From contig CM060731.1 in the NCBI GenBank assembly GCA_030704615.1, positions 78,346,756 to 78,410,755 of the forward strand: a stretch of 64,000 bases of DNA, read 5' to 3'. Below, in pieces: positions 62,792-64,000 of the stretch. Source of the stretch: Takakia lepidozioides. Its lineage: Eukaryota; Streptophyta; Takakiopsida; Takakiales; Takakiaceae. How positions within the stretch are numbered: the first letter of the stretch is position 1; the number at the start of each line of letters is the position of its first letter. The position numbers were made by a program, and so were the translations under genes. The notes under the pieces are model-generated. The model worked only from the letters and a program-made list of their open reading frames with translations, was not told the DNA's origin and ran no database searches.

Positions 62792-64000
62792 ATCGATGTG
62801 ATGCATCCGGGAAGCTGTAGATTGATGGGTTTTGAACAAACTTCAAGCTTGTTGGTCACATCATGCCCACCCCGTCCGTAGATAGAAGAAGAAGGAAGAC
62901 TCTTGCCCCCAAGCAAGGCGTAACTCATGGTGTCCCATGACTGGGAAGGGCTACTGGAGTCCACCTTCCTCTCTAGATAGATTCATCACTGTCTCAAGAC
63001 TTGACAAGAGTGCCAAGTTAGAGTGCAGTCAATCAGATCACCCAAAGAGTTCTTGATCCACAGGCAGCAGAAGGATTTTAGAAGGAAATTGTAGCTCAAA
63101 AGATATGTGATTGTCCAAAATACAAGGACAGAAAGGAAATACATTGCACCCAGGTGGGCCCATCTGTTCCCTTCTTTCTCGTTTTACTTGACACCTAACA
63201 TGACAAATTACCCTACCCACACCCCTTTTCGCGCCACCCCATTCGTTTGACCCTCCCCGTGTTTTTTCTGGAACTTTTAAAGAATCCCTCATACAATGAA
63301 ATTGCTGTACATATTTTGAGCAATCAGTGCAATGAAAACACAAGTTTGGCCATCCAAAGAAACAGTGGAAGTGGTGATGTTGAATGGATGGACGGGCGGC
63401 CAATGTGGAGTCTCTTGTTTTATTTTCTAAATAAATAATAACATTTATTTGTTGGCTCTCTTGTAGAGAGAGACTTTGCGGAGATATGCAAGTCAATGGA
63501 AAAAATGTGGTCAAAGTAGCTTACACCGTGTCAAGGCACTGATTGGTGTGTTGTGCTTAGTCATGCTCCCTAGTCTTACCTTCCTCTTATTTATTAGATA
63601 CTGTCAATGTGGAGGAGCATAATTCGAGCTGCGTGAGCAACGAGTCTCTTGCGAGGATTATTTGAGATTGCTTCTACAGATGGACATTATCTTACTTAAT
63701 ATGTCGGTATGGCTGTTTGTCATCCAACGTTCATCCAAAATGGATTTTTATCCGACGATTCCGGGATCCTCTCCTTGTCATGCCCGCCTTCCTGTCTTTT
63801 CGCTTCAGAGCCTTCATCATTGATGCCTTCTTGCTGCGTGCTTGCGATTTGTGTGAGATGCTTGTGAATTGCCGCAATGATGCATGCTAGAGGAGCTTGC
63901 AGTGGCTCACACGCACGGCGGGGAGCTCGTGGCGGTGTGAAGATCCTTCCCAGGCCTCCTCGCAACTCTCTTTAGCCTGGTGCAGCACAGGTATCAGATT
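62792..64000. other. 3' flank of hexosaminidase; no gene established
   Basis: No coding region is supported. The minus-strand frame 63720-63965 (81 codons) has a basic N-terminus and an acidic, Lys-rich C-terminus and could be an exon of a gene that extends past the window, but nothing identifies it. Frames at 63038-63514 look random. Confidence 0.35.

Noticed and set aside
63720-63965. Minus-strand ORF at the window edge as a gene
   Set aside because: It could be an exon of a gene outside the window, but nothing in the sequence identifies it.

Overview
This is about 64 kb of nuclear DNA from a land plant. The evidence is multi-exon genes with GT/AG introns, plant-only proteins (a TROL-type thylakoid rhodanese protein, PIN auxin-carrier homology, moss/fern-style PPR fragments) and plant transposon families (chromovirus, Ty1/copia, CACTA-like, LINE, tRNA-derived SINE). 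The mix of moss-like PPR pieces, short-exon genes and decayed retroelements fits a seed-free plant such as a fern or lycophyte better than a flowering plant, but the species cannot be fixed from sequence alone.

Layout. From 1 to about 27.4 kb the window is almost wholly mobile DNA: an unknown ORF, CACTA-like elements around a minus-strand Ty3 element, a Ty1/copia relic, a ~114-bp tandem repeat, a Ty3-type gag that appears split by an inversion around a ~92-bp hairpin minisatellite, a SINE head, a LINE and its inverted deletion derivative, OSB-like exon fragments, a large transposase-like coding region of unrecognised family, and a chromovirus whose 3' half and long 3' LTR end inside a PPR fragment. 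From 27.4 to 35 kb lie gene fragments (eL32 exons, a methylase-like piece), an array of short inverted repeats sharing one core, an unrecognised broken ORF, and an AT-rich satellite-like tract. From 35.4 to 39.1 kb is a decayed PIN gene with recognisable splice sites.

From 40 to 64 kb the DNA is more genic. Two RING-finger genes (42.2-43.2 and 48.3-49.3 kb) are paralogues; the second has lost the start codon used by the first. Between them are a SINE, AT-rich repeats and a 1-kb inverted-repeat structure with a nested foldback. TROL (50.3-55.1 kb, minus; 8 exons, about 507 aa), a mitochondrial NFU4/5-type Fe-S scaffold gene (56.3-59.3 kb, minus; 6 exons, 283 aa) and a GH20 beta-hexosaminidase gene (60.5-62.8 kb, plus; 4 exons, 595 aa) can be assembled exon by exon with matching phases. 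NFU and hexosaminidase are divergent over about 1.2 kb. A partial copy of TROL lies 12 kb away at 40.1-41.4 kb.

The genes do not form a pathway. They act in the thylakoid (TROL), mitochondrion (NFU), secretory/vacuolar system (hexosaminidase) and protein turnover (RING). The most unusual signals are the hairpin array at 28.95-30.08 kb, the transposase-like gene at 18.4-21.3 kb, the inverted-repeat structure at 44.9-46.0 kb, and the repeated capture of host gene pieces.
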